Assembly (NCBI GenBank): GCA_015179125.1
Contig: WHVA01000281.1
Location: forward strand, 82,294 to 146,293
Direction: 5' to 3'
Length of the DNA stretch: 64,000 bases
Origin: Gautieria morchelliformis
Lineage: Eukaryota > Basidiomycota > Agaricomycetes > Gomphales > Gomphaceae
The position numbers and the translations under genes were made by a program. Below are positions 1-12,248 of this stretch, piece after piece. Numbering within the stretch: position 1 is the stretch's first letter; every line of letters begins with the position of its first letter. The notes beneath the pieces were generated by a model. That model saw nothing but the letters and a program-made list of their open reading frames with translations. It ran no database searches and had not been told where the DNA came from.

Positions 1-31
1 TGAAAATGAAGCCTATCAGTGCTTTTCAGCC

Positions 32-992
32 ATGGAAACTCACAAAAAGATGGGGCATATATCTCACAAGGCTCTGAAATATTTGCTCGATCATAACATG
101 GCTCTAGGCATTGACAAGAGCTCTATAGGTGACAAGATAACTTGCGATGCGTGTATCCAATCAAAGATGACACGCAAGTCTCTTCCAAAGGAACCCAGAG
201 ACCGAGCATCAAAATTTGGTGACCGGATTTATTCCCCCTCAAGACACCTCACAATCAATAAAAAGGCATATTATGTCTCTTTTATTGATGACTACTCAAA
301 GAGAATCAGTAGTCTACTTGATGGCAACCAAGGGAGAAACCTTCTCGAAGTACAAGCTCTATGAAGCAATGATGCTTTGTCAGAGAAATGTGCACATTAA
401 AGCACTTGTCTCTGATCGAGGGGGTGAATATACAAGCTCAGAGTTCAAACAACATTTGGCGAAACAACGCACAAAACATCGTTTAACGGTCCATGACACC
501 CCAGAATCCAATGGTGTTGCAGAACGTTTAAATTGTACTCTCGTTGAGAGAACTCATGCCATGATATTTGAATCGAGTTTACCCAAAAATCTTTGGGGAT
601 ATGCGATTCAACATGCCAATTATATCAAGAATCGGATGCATACAAGAGCTCTACCAGACAAAACTCCCTATGAGATGATTCATCGGGTGAAACCTGATCT
701 CTGGGATATTCATACCTGGGAAGAGGTGTATGTGAAGATAAAACAGGGAGACAAACTGTTACCTCGAGCCAAGAAAGCCAGATTGCTAGGCTTCTCAGGA
801 CAGAACAACAGCCATTGCATTTATTGGCCAGATTCACACAAGGTCTCGGTGGAGAGAAATGTTCTATTCATTGAAGGGACTAAACCTGAGGTAGTCCCAA
901 TATTTCCACTGAAGAGCCTGCCCTATCTATGCCCAGACAGGCCAAACCGCTACCATCAGTGGCACCAGCGCTTAAACCAGCGCCTATTTTGA
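32..992 (+). pseudogene. copia GAG-pre-integrase and integrase core (frameshifted)
   Basis: Two reading frames together cover the region. The first (32-364) holds the HHCC-like pre-integrase motif, with GHISHKAL followed by CDAC, then the first catalytic Asp region SFIDDYS. The second (216-992) carries the rest of the integrase: VSDRGGEY with the second Asp and NGVAERLN with the catalytic Glu, followed by the conserved NLWGYA and PYE stretches of copia integrases. The switch of frame around 230-300 marks an indel. The enzyme would have inserted element cDNA into the genome. The catalytic triad is readable but split over two frames, so the copy is judged non-functional. Confidence 0.85.
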
Positions 993-2899
993 CTGAAGAA
1001 GGCGAAGTCGAAAGAATTATAGAAGTTGCTCCAGAGGAAAAGCTTGAAGAGCTGCAACCTGATCAAAGGGTTATTGAGAGAGTCCCAGAAGCTCAATTAC
1101 CCAGGAGAAGTGAAAGGATTCGCCTCCAACAAGTGCAGCCAACCTCACGTGATCCCATTACTAGATCTCAATCTAGTAAACAAGCCAGTGAGTATATAAC
1201 TACGCTAGCTTATGAGGATCATTATAGGGATATTCAAGATGTTCTTAAACAAGATTCAACCTCTGAAGGCAGCAGCATCAATACTAATGATTATGCTGTT
1301 AGTGCGACATCTACCACTGATGAGGACTATCTTGCAACGGTACATAATCGAAATCTGGTTGAACCAGTGAATGCAGATGAAGCATTAAATGACCCAATAT
1401 GGAGGGAGTTGATGGATAAAGAGTATAATGCTCTAATCGACAAGAATGTATGGGAAGTAGTCAAACCACCATCAGACGCCAATATTGTAGGTAACCGATG
1501 GGCTTTCCTCCGGAAACGTGATCCTCAAGGAAATCCCATCACACCTAAATCACGGATGGTCGCCTAAGGCTTCACACAAAGCTTTGGAGTCAATTATGAC
1601 GAAACCTACTCTCCTGTCGCACGACTTAGCTCCTTACGGGTCATATGCGCAATTGCAGCCAGAAACGATTGGCCTATACATCAAATGGACGTAGATTATG
1701 CTTATCTCAATGCGACACTGTCCGAACCAATCTATATGAAGCAGCCGTATGGATATAAGAGTGAGAATACAGATGAGGTGCTCCTGCTCAAGAAAGCTCT
1801 ATACGGGCTAAAGCAATCTGGAAGGGAATGGTATAAATGTCTAAGCAGCGAATTTATGAAGCTAGGATTCACGAAATCAGCTTCTGATGCAGCTGTGTTT
1901 TATAGACGAGATGCCAGAGGCCATGCAATCATTGCGACAGCAGTTGATGACCTGACCATCACTGCTGAAAACCAATCAACTCTCAATGGAGTAAAAGATA
2001 GTCTCAAACAGGTCTTTAGTATGAAAGATCTGGGCGAGATACACTGGTTACTCAATCTCAAAATTGAGAGAGACTGGGAAAACAAGACAATATCGATTTC
2101 TTAACCTGCATACATTGAGAAAATCCTCAAGCGCTTCAATCTAGAAGACGCCAAACCATGTCGTACACCTCTGGACCCGAATCTAAAGCTATCAAAAGAC
2201 CAATGCCCTCAAACTGAGCAAGGAAAGAATGCCATGGCGAAGATGCCATATAGGCAAGCAATCGGATCACTCATGTGGGCAGCAGTAGCCACTCGACCAG
2301 ACATTGCATTTGCGGTGTCACTACTATCTCAATTCCTCGAAAATCCAGGTGGCACACATTGGACTGCAGTCAAACGAGTCTTTAAATATTTGAAGACTAC
2401 GAAAGACTACAAGTTAACACTTGGAAAGAATCGAGAAGGACTGGTTGGTTATGCAGATGCTGATTGGGCTTCGCAAGAGCATAGGCATTCTTATTCGGCT
2501 TATGTCTTTCAGATTGATGGAGGGACTGTACCATGGAGTTGCCAGAAGCAATCCATCATAGCCCTCTCATCAACTGAAGACGAATTCATTGCCTTAACTC
2601 ATGTGAGCAAAGAGCCTCTATGGATGCGCCATCTCATCTCTGAAATATTCCAACCACTGAATTCACCAGTCAAAATCTTTTCAGACAATCAATCTGCAAT
2701 TACGATTGCCTATGGCAATCAACAACATGCTAGGACGAAGCATCTCGACATTCATTTGTATTTCATTCGAGATACAATCGAAAACAAAGAAGTCACAATC
2801 GAATATTTGCCAACAGACCAAATGCTGGCAGATATCCTCACAAAAGGGTTACCAAATCCACGGGTCAAAATGCTCAACGAAAAACTCAGTATATATTAG
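929..2899 (+). pseudogene. copia reverse transcriptase and RNase H (two in-frame stops)
   Basis: One frame runs from about 929 to the stop at 2897-2899. It reads through an integrase C-terminal linker with DEALND..WREL motifs (about 1375-1460), then the reverse transcriptase with DVDYAYLNATL, KALYGLKQSGREW and an AVDD catalytic box (about 1943-1955, where YVDD is usual), then RNase H with GYADADWAS, SSTEDEF and DNQSA. TAA codons at 1565-1567 (where the family has GFTQ preceded by a basic residue) and 2102-2104 interrupt it; each is one substitution from a sense codon. A conserved DILTKGL motif ends the protein just before the polypurine tract. Reverse transcription and RNA strand removal are the known roles. 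Confidence 0.88.
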
Positions 2900-2912
2900 G
2901 TTTGAGGGGGTG

Positions 2913-3349
2913 TGTTGGGTGCATATGTGCACCAGAATTCAAACCTAACATTTCTGTTGTTCTTTCTTTCGATTTTGACCTGAAACTATGCTGACATTCA
3001 TTCTATGCCTTTCACAATTTTCTTTGATTTTTTTCGAGGCTGTATTACTACTCCTTTTCATGTTCTGTCCAACCGACCCTTTGTGGGTGGTTGTGGACAA
3101 GTTTCCTTTTTGAGCTGCGGCTGTTCACTAACTCGTTACGTTCTATGGGCGCTTAGCACGGCACACCAGTGCCTCAAGGGCGCTTAAGTGTCGGAACTTC
3201 ATATATGCAAGTGAAACAAGCCCATGCGCAGCCTCCCCTCCTCAGTGTTGACTATCACTGAGGAGGTGAGTTTAATAGTGTACTTTTGTAGTATTTAACT
3301 GAAAAACCATGTAGAACATTAAATAGGTAGCTTTCCTTTATATTACTCA
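2913..3349 (+). repeat. 3' LTR of the first copia element
   Basis: It begins TGTTGGGTGCAT directly after the purine tract TTTGAGGGGGTG and probably ends at CA (3348-3349). Near its 5' end lies a near-palindrome (GGTGCATATGTGCACC, 2918-2933) and near its 3' third a strong hairpin (3238-3267). Related copies occur at 7247-7345 (5' fragment) and 11104-11498. The exact right boundary is uncertain because no target-site duplication could be found. Confidence 0.7.
3238..3267. other. LTR hairpin, 11-bp stem
   Basis: CCTCCTCAGTG (3238-3248) pairs perfectly with CACTGAGGAGG (3257-3267) around an 8-nt loop. The related LTR at 11104-11498 has a hairpin at the equivalent place with a different stem sequence (see 11383-11416). 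A role in 3' end formation or RNA packaging is possible but not shown. Confidence 0.7.
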
Positions 3350-4770
3350 GTGTTGACTAAGTTGGGTGCATGCTGGGGATATTTCACCATGCACCTGACC
3401 ACTTGTGTGCTTGCCCTTTACTGGCCCTGCCTCATTGCTCCTTCCTTAAACAGAATTAATTTAAAGAAGCACAATGGGAAACGGGAGGAGGTATCATGTC
3501 ATTGGATGGGGGGTCGGATAGAGGGGACACGAGGGTGGTCGGTCATAGAGGCACGAGGTCAAGGTATGATGGAGGCAAAAATGGAGGACGGCGTCATAAA
3601 GGGGTGTGCAGTGTGTAGTGGACGCCAGGGACTCGGATTGTAGATAAGTCATAATAAAGAAGTTGGGGGTTGGTGGTTTATGGTGCCGCCTTGGCCTTCA
3701 GAGGGCACTGCACCCTACTGGCATTGCACAGTGGTTTATAGTGCCATCCGGAACGGTACACTCTCATGGGAACACGAGGAAAAGTCCTCGAAGAAAGACA
3801 CCGGTGGCAGCTGCTAACGCAACGTGGGATCCTTCCACGTTCGGTCTGCGCAATCTCCAGCCAGGCTGCCGGTCTTTGAGAAGGAAGAGGGACGTCACAG
3901 AAGCGACGTACACAATGCGGAAACTCATCGCGTTCGGTACGCCCAGTCCGAACCGTCGGTCTTCAGGGGGGTGACTCTGTTCTACTGTAAGGGTCTACCT
4001 GGTGCTCTACTCCCTAGAGCGGCTACCTGAGGTAGAGGAGATCCAAAGCAGTATATAATGAGTCAACAGTGAGCAGGTAAATACAAGACAGCGCACCTGA
4101 GGTAGAGGAGATCCAAAGAGAACAGAGTGAGGATGTCCTTACCTCAGCAATGAACTATATAGCTGCTACACAATGACATAAGTAATCCAACACACTGGAA
4201 GTGACACAGGAAGGAGTAGGGGAGGATACAATGAAGGAGCTGTGAGGAAGGGAAATAAAAGGAAATAAAAGGAAGGACAGGTGGTCCCCTGACAGGATGG
4301 TGTTCCAATAAAGGCATGGTGGAGAAGGCCCCCCAGCAACTTGGGGAGGTTGTTTTCCATGTCCAGGGTAGGTTCCGAGTCACCTGCATCTCAGCATCAA
4401 ATCCACCTGAGGTTGTCCCTTCTGCAGTTTCCCCCATTTGGCAATGCAGACAATTTGGGCAACGATGTGGAGGAATTGGATGATGATGTAGATGAATTGG
4501 ATGACAGTGTATATGAATTGGATGCCAATGTAGGTTAATCAGATAATAATGTAGGTGAATCAGAATTGGACAATGATGTAGATGAATTAGACTATGTGGA
4601 TGACAAATTGGGCTCTTTGCAGTCCAAGGCAGCCACAGCCCCTTCGCGGTCCAAGATGACCACTGAAAGGAAATGTGCCATTGAGGCTGAGCCCAGATGA
4701 GTTGCTCTCCTGATGTGGCACTCCATATCTGATTTGAACCTCAAGTAGCACTGGCAAAAATGGGAGAGGG

Positions 4771-4902
4771 AAAAGGTTTGTTTATAAAATGCAATTGCTA
4801 TGTAGAAACTAACGAACAGGAATAAATTAAGGAGGAAAACTCTGAAACAATCTACCCCTCGGCTCAATGGATGGGGACAGGGAGGTAAACATGGGGTGCA
4901 TA
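4771..4902. repeat. 130-bp direct repeat, copy 1 (copy 2 at 5304-5432)
   Basis: Both copies share GGTTTGTTTATAAA near the start, then a long block around AATTAAGGAGGAAAACTC and TCTACCCCTC, and end with a GGGGTGCAT stretch. Divergence is roughly 10 percent by eye. The shared TTTATAAA would serve as a TATA box if these are LTR fragments, but no termini or coding sequence are visible. Confidence 0.6.
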
Positions 4903-5575
4903 AGGGTTTCCAAGGTTTGCGGGGGTTTCACTTCTAGGAAGAAGATGGGGTGCTCACCTATATGCACAACATATATAGTAATGAAGTCAATTGTGTCGTG
5001 ATATGCCCAGCTGGTCTCAAGTTACAGAGAGACTTCATAGTTCTCTCCGGATGGGAAAACCAATGTAAGGAGCATGTTCCAGGGGCCATAGTAGGCCAAC
5101 TCCTTGCACTCCAATGGGACCCTAGCAAACAAACAGTTGATGTGGTTGGATAGTTTGGTATGACTCATTGACCTAATGTGCTGTCCAAATCAGTGACTAC
5201 AAAAGCAAAAAGAAACCTTGGGCTAGACCAACATTGGAGTTCTGGTTGTGTTGTTTGTTGGGCTTGAATTTTCTAGGTAGAAAGTCCAAGTAGGATTGAT
5301 GCAGGTTTGTTTATAAACTGCAATAGCTATGCACAACTAACAAACCGGAATGAATTAAGGAGGAAAACTCTGAAACAATCTACCCCTCAGCTCAATGGAC
5401 AGGGACGGGGAGGTAAACATAGGGGTGCATGAGTAGAAAGTCCAAGTAGGATTGCAATGTATTAAGGTGTCACCATTCAGACAGAGGCTGACTGAGCTTG
5501 GGACCAAGCTACTGAACAAAGGGTGTACTTTAGTTGCTATTCAGACTGGGGAATATGGGTGCATATGGGCAGACT

Positions 5576-5579
<4 letters not shown>

Positions 5580-5607
<28 letters not shown>
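5580..5607. repeat. TA dinucleotide microsatellite
   Basis: Fourteen uninterrupted TA dinucleotides. No other function is apparent. Confidence 0.95.
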
Positions 5608-5610
<3 letters not shown>

Positions 5611-5906
5611 GGCAAGCATATGCAGGGATATGGAGGAGGGGCAAGACATGACTAACTAGGATATGTGAGGTGTAATGGAATAAGGCAAATATAGAAAAGG
5701 ACCATATGCTTGATCTTGGGCACAGGCTTGGGCTTAGGCTATACTAGTGTGAGGCCCAGGAGGGTGGCTAAAGGGTATAACCAGTAAGTAGCTGGCCGGA
5801 GGTCAGGTTCTTACAGTATTCCCCTCTTATTGTCAAGATGCTCAAGGCCACAATAACAAGGTTCGCCTATATCAGTGTACCTCACATACTCTTTTTTGAA
5901 GTACCT

Positions 5907-6060
5907 ACATGTCAGATCAGCTAATCTGTCACATCAATCAACTCCACCATGTTGGATGAGCTAATCTGGTGCGTCAATCAACTCCACCACATTGGATGAG
6001 CTAATCCGTTGCGTCAATCAACTCCACCTAATCCATCACATTGATCAACTCCGCCCAGTT
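5907..6060. repeat. short tandem repeat, about 40-bp unit
   Basis: Three to four diverged copies of a unit containing GATGAGCTAATC and GTCAATCAACTCCACC follow one another. The unit length is not a multiple of three, so this is unlikely to encode a protein repeat. Confidence 0.75.
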
Positions 6061-6580
6061 GTGCTGATCTGTTCACAAGCAGCTCATGCAATGATCGGGG
6101 ATGAAGTGGTTGAAACCGCCCAAAACCACACGATTCTTGTTAGGACCACCCGTGAGTTTCTTGTGATGATTTTATAACCATTAATCTAACCACAAACAAG
6201 CAGACAGCCACCTTCAGTTTCAGCAAGGTGGAACTGCGGAAATCCTTGTCCTGGTGAATGCAATGAATATCACTCTCAATAATAACTCTGACATGATAAA
6301 TCACAACTCGGATATATCAATCACCACTCGGAGGTGATCAACACTATGCACACCCAGCTTTCCAAAGTTGAAATCATGATGGAGAATCTTCACATAGCAA
6401 AGATAAACAAGTATCGGCAATCGCTCGGTACCTTTCAAGTATACCGTTCACGTCGAAAAGAGCTTAGTTTTTGCAATACATATGTCTTTATTTGATTGTT
6501 GTTTTTTACAGGTGGTTGGGTCTGGAACTGCCCTTTCCCAGCAGATCCATGGAGGCAATTTGCTTCCTAACGTTGAGGTC

Positions 6581-6616
6581 AACCCCAACCCCAACCCCAA
6601 CCCCAACCCCAACCCC
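6581..6616. repeat. (AACCCC)6 microsatellite
   Basis: Six perfect AACCCC units. The unit is one base different from the common fungal telomere strand CCCTAA, but the array is short, internal and without subtelomeric context. Confidence 0.9.
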
Positions 6617-7246
6617 TGCCAACATAGGAGCAGCCCCCGCCGACTTCAACCCACTCGCGGCTACTGCGAATGAGATCCTTCACTTAGTTTCCTTTTACAA
6701 TGATAAATTTGACACCGATGTGGCTGACTGATGTGCTTGCTGTTCGTCATGTGAAGTTAATCCATTGGCTTACTGAAAGTCTTTTTTAATTTTGTAATTT
6801 CTAATGTCTCTTATCATCTGTGTAAGTCTGTCATAGTGATGACCTGTCAAGCCTTATGTAATCCCAGTGGGAGCTGGGATATTTGTGGGACCTTATCAAG
6901 CCTTGAAATGTGGTGATTCGATGGTACTTACTACCAGGAACTCAGACGGACATGCCTCACTGTTGAAGACATTGAATATGGTGAAAATATTTTTGAAGGA
7001 CTGTATGACATTGTGCTCAGCCTCATGTCAGATGGTGTTGAGGTCTTCAAGTAAATCCAGAATGGCTCAGCCATGGCATGGCCCTTCATACTGGTCAACT
7101 ACAATCTTGGCCTGAAATCTGCACCCATCTGTGGCATCCCATCTCCTTTGGATGCACTCCTGGCCCTCACCCTCCCAAAGACATCAATATCCTTTGTGTT
7201 CTCCTTCTATTGTGAGCTGTTCCACCTTGGACATGGAGTCGTCACT

Positions 7247-7345
7247 TGGTGTGTCTGTGGGGTGCATATATGCACCAGACTTCAAACCCAATATTTCCTT
7301 CATATATTGTTGTTGTTTCTTTCGATTTTGACCTAAAATTATGCT
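7247..7345 (+). repeat. 5' fragment of the copia LTR family
   Basis: This stretch matches the first about 90 bases of the LTR at 2913. It has the perfect palindrome GGTGCATATATGCACC (7260-7275), then CAGACTTCAAACCCAA and TTTCTTTCGATTTTGACCT. Homology stops near 7345, so only the promoter-proximal end of an LTR is left. Confidence 0.75.
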
Positions 7346-7429
7346 CCTAAACCAGTGGCCTGATGTTAAGTTGCCGGAAAGGCAAAGCTTACCATGTAGC
7401 CGAGGTCAGATAAAACAAGCTCTGAGAGA

Positions 7430-8416
7430 GACAGCAAACCAAAATCCCAACTACCATGGTGTGCCCACAAGCCCTCTTTAACTCTGCTGTTGATGCCAAC
7501 AGTGTCAGCAATGCTTTTGATGAGACCCTCACACAGGAGGTAGAACCCTCAGGCAAGGTCTTGCCCGAGGTCTGACCCAGGGCTATTCAGAGCCTCAGTG
7601 GTTTTGAGATAATCAATATGGAGAGCCCATGGGTGGAAGGGCCCAAAGACAAAAATGTGAGTTTGCCCTCAAATTGTGACTTAAAACCTCATTGACTTTG
7701 GATAGTATACACACATGGAGTTCACCTACCACCCGGTGGGGCTAAGGTCTTATGGCTACAAGCTCGCCAACGGCAGGCCTCATGAGTGACAGCTCATGAG
7801 ACATGCCAAGGTAGCTTGTGAGACTTGCTGGAAGCACAGGTACACCTGCCTGCATGCCATGGTGGACAACTATGGGTATGGTGACACAGACCCACCTGCA
7901 TCTGATGCAAGATGAGGTCAGGGAAGTGCAGCATGCACAGGGTCATTGGTGAGGTGGTACAGGCAAGGCGAGCAAAGGCAAGGGCAAGGAGAACAAGGGC
8001 AAGGATGAGGTGAAGAAGCAAAAGTGATGTGAGGAAGTGGATGAGGGTGATGGTGAGGATGGGCCAAGGCTCAGATCAGCAAGGAGGTCAAGGATGAGGA
8101 GCAGAGCAAGGATTTGGTGGAGAAGAGCTTGGATGTGAGGTTGGGAAAGATGGGCATGGGAGCGAGCAAGGTCAGGGAGGATCAGGAGAAGGAAAGCAAG
8201 GCAGAGGAACCGAGGAAGGTGAAAAAGGACAAGAAAACAAAGAGGTTGGAGAGGAGTGTGGAGATGAGGGAGTTGATAGAGGTGGTGAAGTATGTGGGAA
8301 GAAGGTTGGAGAGATGGGGGAGAAGGTTGGGAACTCTTGGCCAAGGTTAGGGTGTTGAATAAGGTGGACTTGGAGTGTATGCAGATGAGGAAAAGGGACT
8401 TACTGTCATGACCCAT
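7430..8416. other. degenerate coding-like and Lys/Glu-rich repeat stretch
   Basis: Between 7720 and 7930 the plus strand has a coherent reading with spaced cysteines (CETCWKHRYTC) but several stops. From 7950 to 8400 the DNA is a purine-rich AAGG/GAGCAAGG repeat that reads as Lys/Glu/Gly-rich (an open frame at 8114-8350) and, on the minus strand, as Leu/Ser/Pro-rich. Both readings follow from base composition. It may be a dead gene with a zinc-binding cysteine motif and a charged tail; no family can be named. Confidence 0.3.
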
Positions 8417-8438
8417 TTATTATTGTATCAAGTCACCT

Positions 8439-8465
8439 GTTTTGGAACCCTTCAAGACTTTGGTG
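8439..8465. repeat. 27-bp block shared with 14560-14586
   Basis: An identical 27-base block containing GGAACCCTTCAAGACTTTGG occurs at both places, with unrelated sequence on either side. At 14582 it runs into a putative copia primer-binding site, so it is probably the right end of an LTR. Confidence 0.6.
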
Positions 8466-11103
8466 ATATCGAATGGTTCAATTGTCGTCCAATGAAACAG
8501 CACTTGTATAGCTGACAGCGAAAACTGCATGATCATAATCACGCTTACTGGCATAATGTTAGTTCATTGACGTGGTAGCAATTGGGTTTTCTTACCTATA
8601 GTGTCCAGTGTTGGTGCCATGGTGTCGAGAAAGATAATTCCTGTCACGGTGGGCCAGCCACACAGACATACCCATTGAGGGTGTGTGGCTGGCATACAGG
8701 AGTGCCTAGCCAAGACATTTATTGACCTAAACGATAAATCATTAGGTGTATCTTAATTAGTATATAAAACTGAAGGAATCGAGTCCTGCAGAATATTTGG
8801 TCCCACATGAGTGCAGACACTGTAGTCAGAGGAATTGAATAGAGAATAAATATTTCTGTCTTGTGCTGCATGCATGCAACACCCTTGGCAAGGCAATTGC
8901 CATCTCTGTACATCTCTCCTGAGGTAGCCACTTGGTAGGTCCCTCTATGGGACTGTCTTCTGTGATTTCCATCACATCTGATGTCTTCATACAGGCTTCT
9001 AGGTCCCATAGCATTCTATTTTCTAACCTGGCACCCAGGCACCTGCTTTCCGAGGCAGGCACCAATGCCAGTGCAGCACATCAGTTTCTAGACTGAGACT
9101 CCAGCTTGAGTCAAGTGTTTATCAATTTAGCAAAACCATTAGCTATGTGTTAAACCGAACATAATGAAATTGATTTATCCCATTTATTCTAACAGTTATT
9201 AATACTCTTATAATATATATTATATTCATACATGCTGTATCACATGACCTTTTTGATTAACCTCCTTAGCCATAAGGTCACATTTTGGAAGCATATATAA
9301 GTCATCTACTTTTGACATTCCAGAGATCCTTACAAACTGGACCTCCCCTGTATGTACACTTCCCATTGTCCAATACTAACAATGATCATTTTATTCATAC
9401 CCCTCATACCACCATAGTCAGTTTGACCCTCCAATGCAATTAACTACAACATGGAGGTGAGTCCAAGTAATGGATATACAACATGCATGTAACTTACTGT
9501 TTTACAAACATGATGGGTCAGATCCTGATACACATCCTCATGCTCCAAGGGCTCCTCAATAAATGTATGGTGAAAGTGGCCTGGGACAAGACTTGGGCTA
9601 GGGGGGGGCAATTAGATTGGCAAGCCAAGAGGGGTCAGGGCTTCCAGGGTGGTCTGTGTATGGATGGGGTTGAAATGGCATTGGGGTTGCTGCATTTAAC
9701 ATTAGATGGGGCTGAGTCATGTGGTCAACTTGCCAGATGGAGTTCACAAATTAAGCCTAGGATTTTACATACATGGTGTTCCCTGGTTTCCCGAACTTTT
9801 CACCCCAGTCTAACCTCACGCCCAACACCTGGACCTGGTCCTGTGACCTCTTGGGCCAAGCGCGAGAGCCGTCAGGCACAGTCGCAATGGTGGCTTTGAT
9901 ACTGGGCAAGAGACCCTGTGAAGGTGTAACGTTAATAATCAAGGCATCAAAAATATTTGGCCACCCTTTCTATCGCTTCCCATATACTTCTTTTGGCAAA
10001 TGATTTAGTGACACGACCTGTCAGGAAGTGCACAATAATAGGCATTTTTTTTACCAAGCGTAAAGATGTGACAACGATTTCAGCTTTTCTGGGAGGTATG
10101 GTTGGTTTCTTGCAGACACTTTATACTGTTTCATGCCAGTATGTGTTACCTAGTACAGCACCAGAAGGTACAGGAGTGAAGTCCCTGTCCTTCCTAAGGC
10201 GGTAACCAAGAAGGGGAGGTTCAGGACAATGATCATGACATGGCAAGGTAGCACACAAGGAAGACATATGATAATTGAACTAAAGAATATACATGCAAAG
10301 GTGAGCTACTTATACTGAAGGAATGTGAGGTAGTAGCAAATAGGAGAGGGGCCATGATGGGTTGGAATGATTCAGGAGGTGTGGGGATGGAATACATAAT
10401 AGACAAGATGCATAACAGTTTGATACAAATATGAAACAATGGGGAGATGGGCTAGTGAAGAGCGAAAATGGTTAACACACCTTGGAACCCGTATGTGTCC
10501 TAATCCATGCTACCTCTCGTCCCAAAGGCTTGATTGACCCTGTGTGAAAGGTGGGCAGAGCATGCCACGAATATCCCCAACCATACAAACATCAGTGTGG
10601 ACCCAGAGATGATGGATGGGGGTAGTGATGTATTACAGCATTGATTGGAGGTGGCTGGTGGTGGGAGTGACAGCAAACAATGTGACTGTAAAAGGTGGTT
10701 GGCAAACACATCAAACAGCGAGCAAGGTAAATGGATATATATGGCCAATAGGTGATGTGGCAAATGGGGATGGGTGATGTGTCAGGTCAGAAACAGCTGA
10801 ATGCTCCCAGTGGGTTGTGGCCAATGAGACAAGCAAAAGCAAGTGATGTACATAGTCACTGGATTAGGCAAGGAGGTTGAGTGACGAGCAGGATAAATGC
10901 ACGTGTTGAAAGATAATAAACTCAGGATGGTGAATGGTTGGGCCAAATAAATAGATCATGACACCCTTTAACTACAACTATATGCGGCAGGCATGCTACT
11001 GTCAGGGGACACCCTCATTTCCAGTTCCAACACCATTCAAACCAGCTCTAACACCACTTCAAGTTCCACTTGCTCTGCATCCTTCCACCTCTGCTTCTGG
11101 AAG
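8466..11103. other. stretch without recognisable features
   Basis: AT-rich, with only short random ORFs. I see no conserved domain, RNA gene or clear mobile-element terminus here. Confidence 0.6.
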
Positions 11104-11498
11104 TGTTGGGTGCATTTATGCTCCTGCACCAAAATCAAGCATAATATATTCGATTTATTGTATGGTGTTCCAATCTCTTCTCACATTGTTCTTGTACCAT
11201 GCATCCACTTCTCTGATTATTTTTGAAATTTTCCAGTCACTCCCTACCTCTCCATTTCATTTTGTTATCTCTATTTTCACAAGCGGCTGCACCCAGCGGA
11301 GTTTGAAATGACTTCGACGCATGAGCTCTTGAGCGCTAAAGGGCCGGGTGCACGTATATGCCTTCTGAGACAGGATAGTGCTCCTCTCTCAGTGACAATA
11401 AATCCACTGAGAGAGGCAAGTAGTATTCTTTATATTTTCATAGCATGTTGACTGAAAATCATGTAGTGAATTTGATTTTAGGTATTGTATTAATATAA
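11104..11498 (+). repeat. solo LTR of the copia family
   Basis: It starts TGTTGGGTGCAT and shares with the LTR at 2913 a GTGCA..TATGC region, the hairpin near the 3' third and an end containing GTTGACTGAAAATCATGTAG. It ends in ATATAACA near 11498. The flanks (GGAAG before, GTGAC after) do not match, so there is no target-site duplication. It is followed by a partial internal duplication (11499-11540) that repeats part of the hairpin and the GTGAATTTGATT block. Confidence 0.65.
11383..11416. other. LTR hairpin, 12-bp stem
   Basis: CCTCTCTCAGTG (11383-11394) pairs perfectly with CACTGAGAGAGG (11405-11416) around a 10-nt loop. It occupies the same position as the hairpin at 3238-3267 while the stem sequence differs at matched positions. 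Confidence 0.75.
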
Positions 11499-11979
11499 CA
11501 GTGACAATAAATCCACTGAGAGAGTGAATTTGATTCTAGCCTTCTAAGAGCTCTACCGAACCTTCCCTGCCATAACCCCGAGTTGCTAACAGGAAGAACT
11601 TCCAACCACCTCCACTTCCACACTTCCACTTTTGAAACAATGTCAGAAGTGAAGTGGCTTGTGTAGTAGATGGCATCCAGGGTTTTTCCAGGGTCGGGGA
11701 AGCCAGGGGAGGTGTTAAGACTGGAAGTCATACTGAGTGAGACTCGGCTCTAAACAAGAGCCAAGGTTCAGAATGAAGGCTTGGCTTCAACTTTGTAGGT
11801 TGCACCAACTCAGTGTTCCACCCCTAATTTTGGGAACAAGGTTTGGCTTTAAGCTGAGGTTTGGGAAATCCAATCACCTCATCTTCACTGGAAAATCCAG
11901 GGTCGAAGCCACACAAAAACTCGCTCCAAGTTCCCAAGTGTGGGTGTCCCAATCCCAACCCCAAGCCTTAGAATGCAGA

Positions 11980-12246
11980 ATGCCAAAACAGTGCATCATC
12001 ATTTTGGCTGGCACCGCAAAGTCTTTAGTAATCAAGGTAGAGATCCAGACCACCTACACTGGGAAAGTGAAGTCCAGGCCCGCCTTGATAGACTGTGGGA
12101 CCACCGGGATCTTCATAGACCGTGCATATGTTAAGAGGAATTGCATCACAGAAGCTCCAACGTCCAATCCCAGTGCACAATGTAGATGGGAGCCCAAACA
12201 CCTTGGGGGCAGTCATGTTACGTCTCAAGAATCCTGGAAGTCAGAA
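11980..12246 (+). pseudogene. Ty3/gypsy retropepsin relic
   Basis: The reading contains IDCGTTGIFIDRAYV, matching the family pattern (I/L)DSGATG.FID with two changes in the catalytic triplet neighbourhood. After a frame change it continues as VHNVDGSPNTLGA, a typical gypsy protease block. The catalytic Asp is retained but the frame is broken. A copy of the LTR family seen at 21432 starts directly after it. Confidence 0.7.
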
Positions 12247-12248
12247 CT

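Larger units (their letters stand above)
1..3349 (+). mobile_element. Ty1/copia retrotransposon, 3' part, decayed
   Basis: Only the 3' portion is inside the window; the 5' LTR, gag and protease lie to the left. In order one sees a GAG-pre-integrase zinc motif, integrase core, reverse transcriptase, RNase H, a polypurine tract (2903-2912) and an LTR starting with TGTTGGG at 2913. The order integrase before reverse transcriptase is diagnostic of Ty1/copia. The coding part is broken by frame changes near 230-300 and 930-990 and by in-frame stops at 1565-1567 and 2102-2104, so this copy cannot make a full polyprotein. Confidence 0.93.
3350..7246. other. gene-free, repeat-containing stretch
   Basis: No ORF here resembles a protein family; the longest are about 100 codons and look random. 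Visible structure: an approximately 18-bp GAT-rich repeat (4460-4600), a diverged direct repeat of about 130 bp (4771-4902 and 5304-5432), a TA microsatellite, a repeat of about 40 bp around 5907-6060 and a CCCCAA run. They are listed separately where useful. Confidence 0.6.

Noticed and set aside
6581..6616. Telomere-like CCCCAA run
   Set aside because: Only six units, internal, and different from CCCTAA, the usual fungal telomere. A plain microsatellite is more likely.
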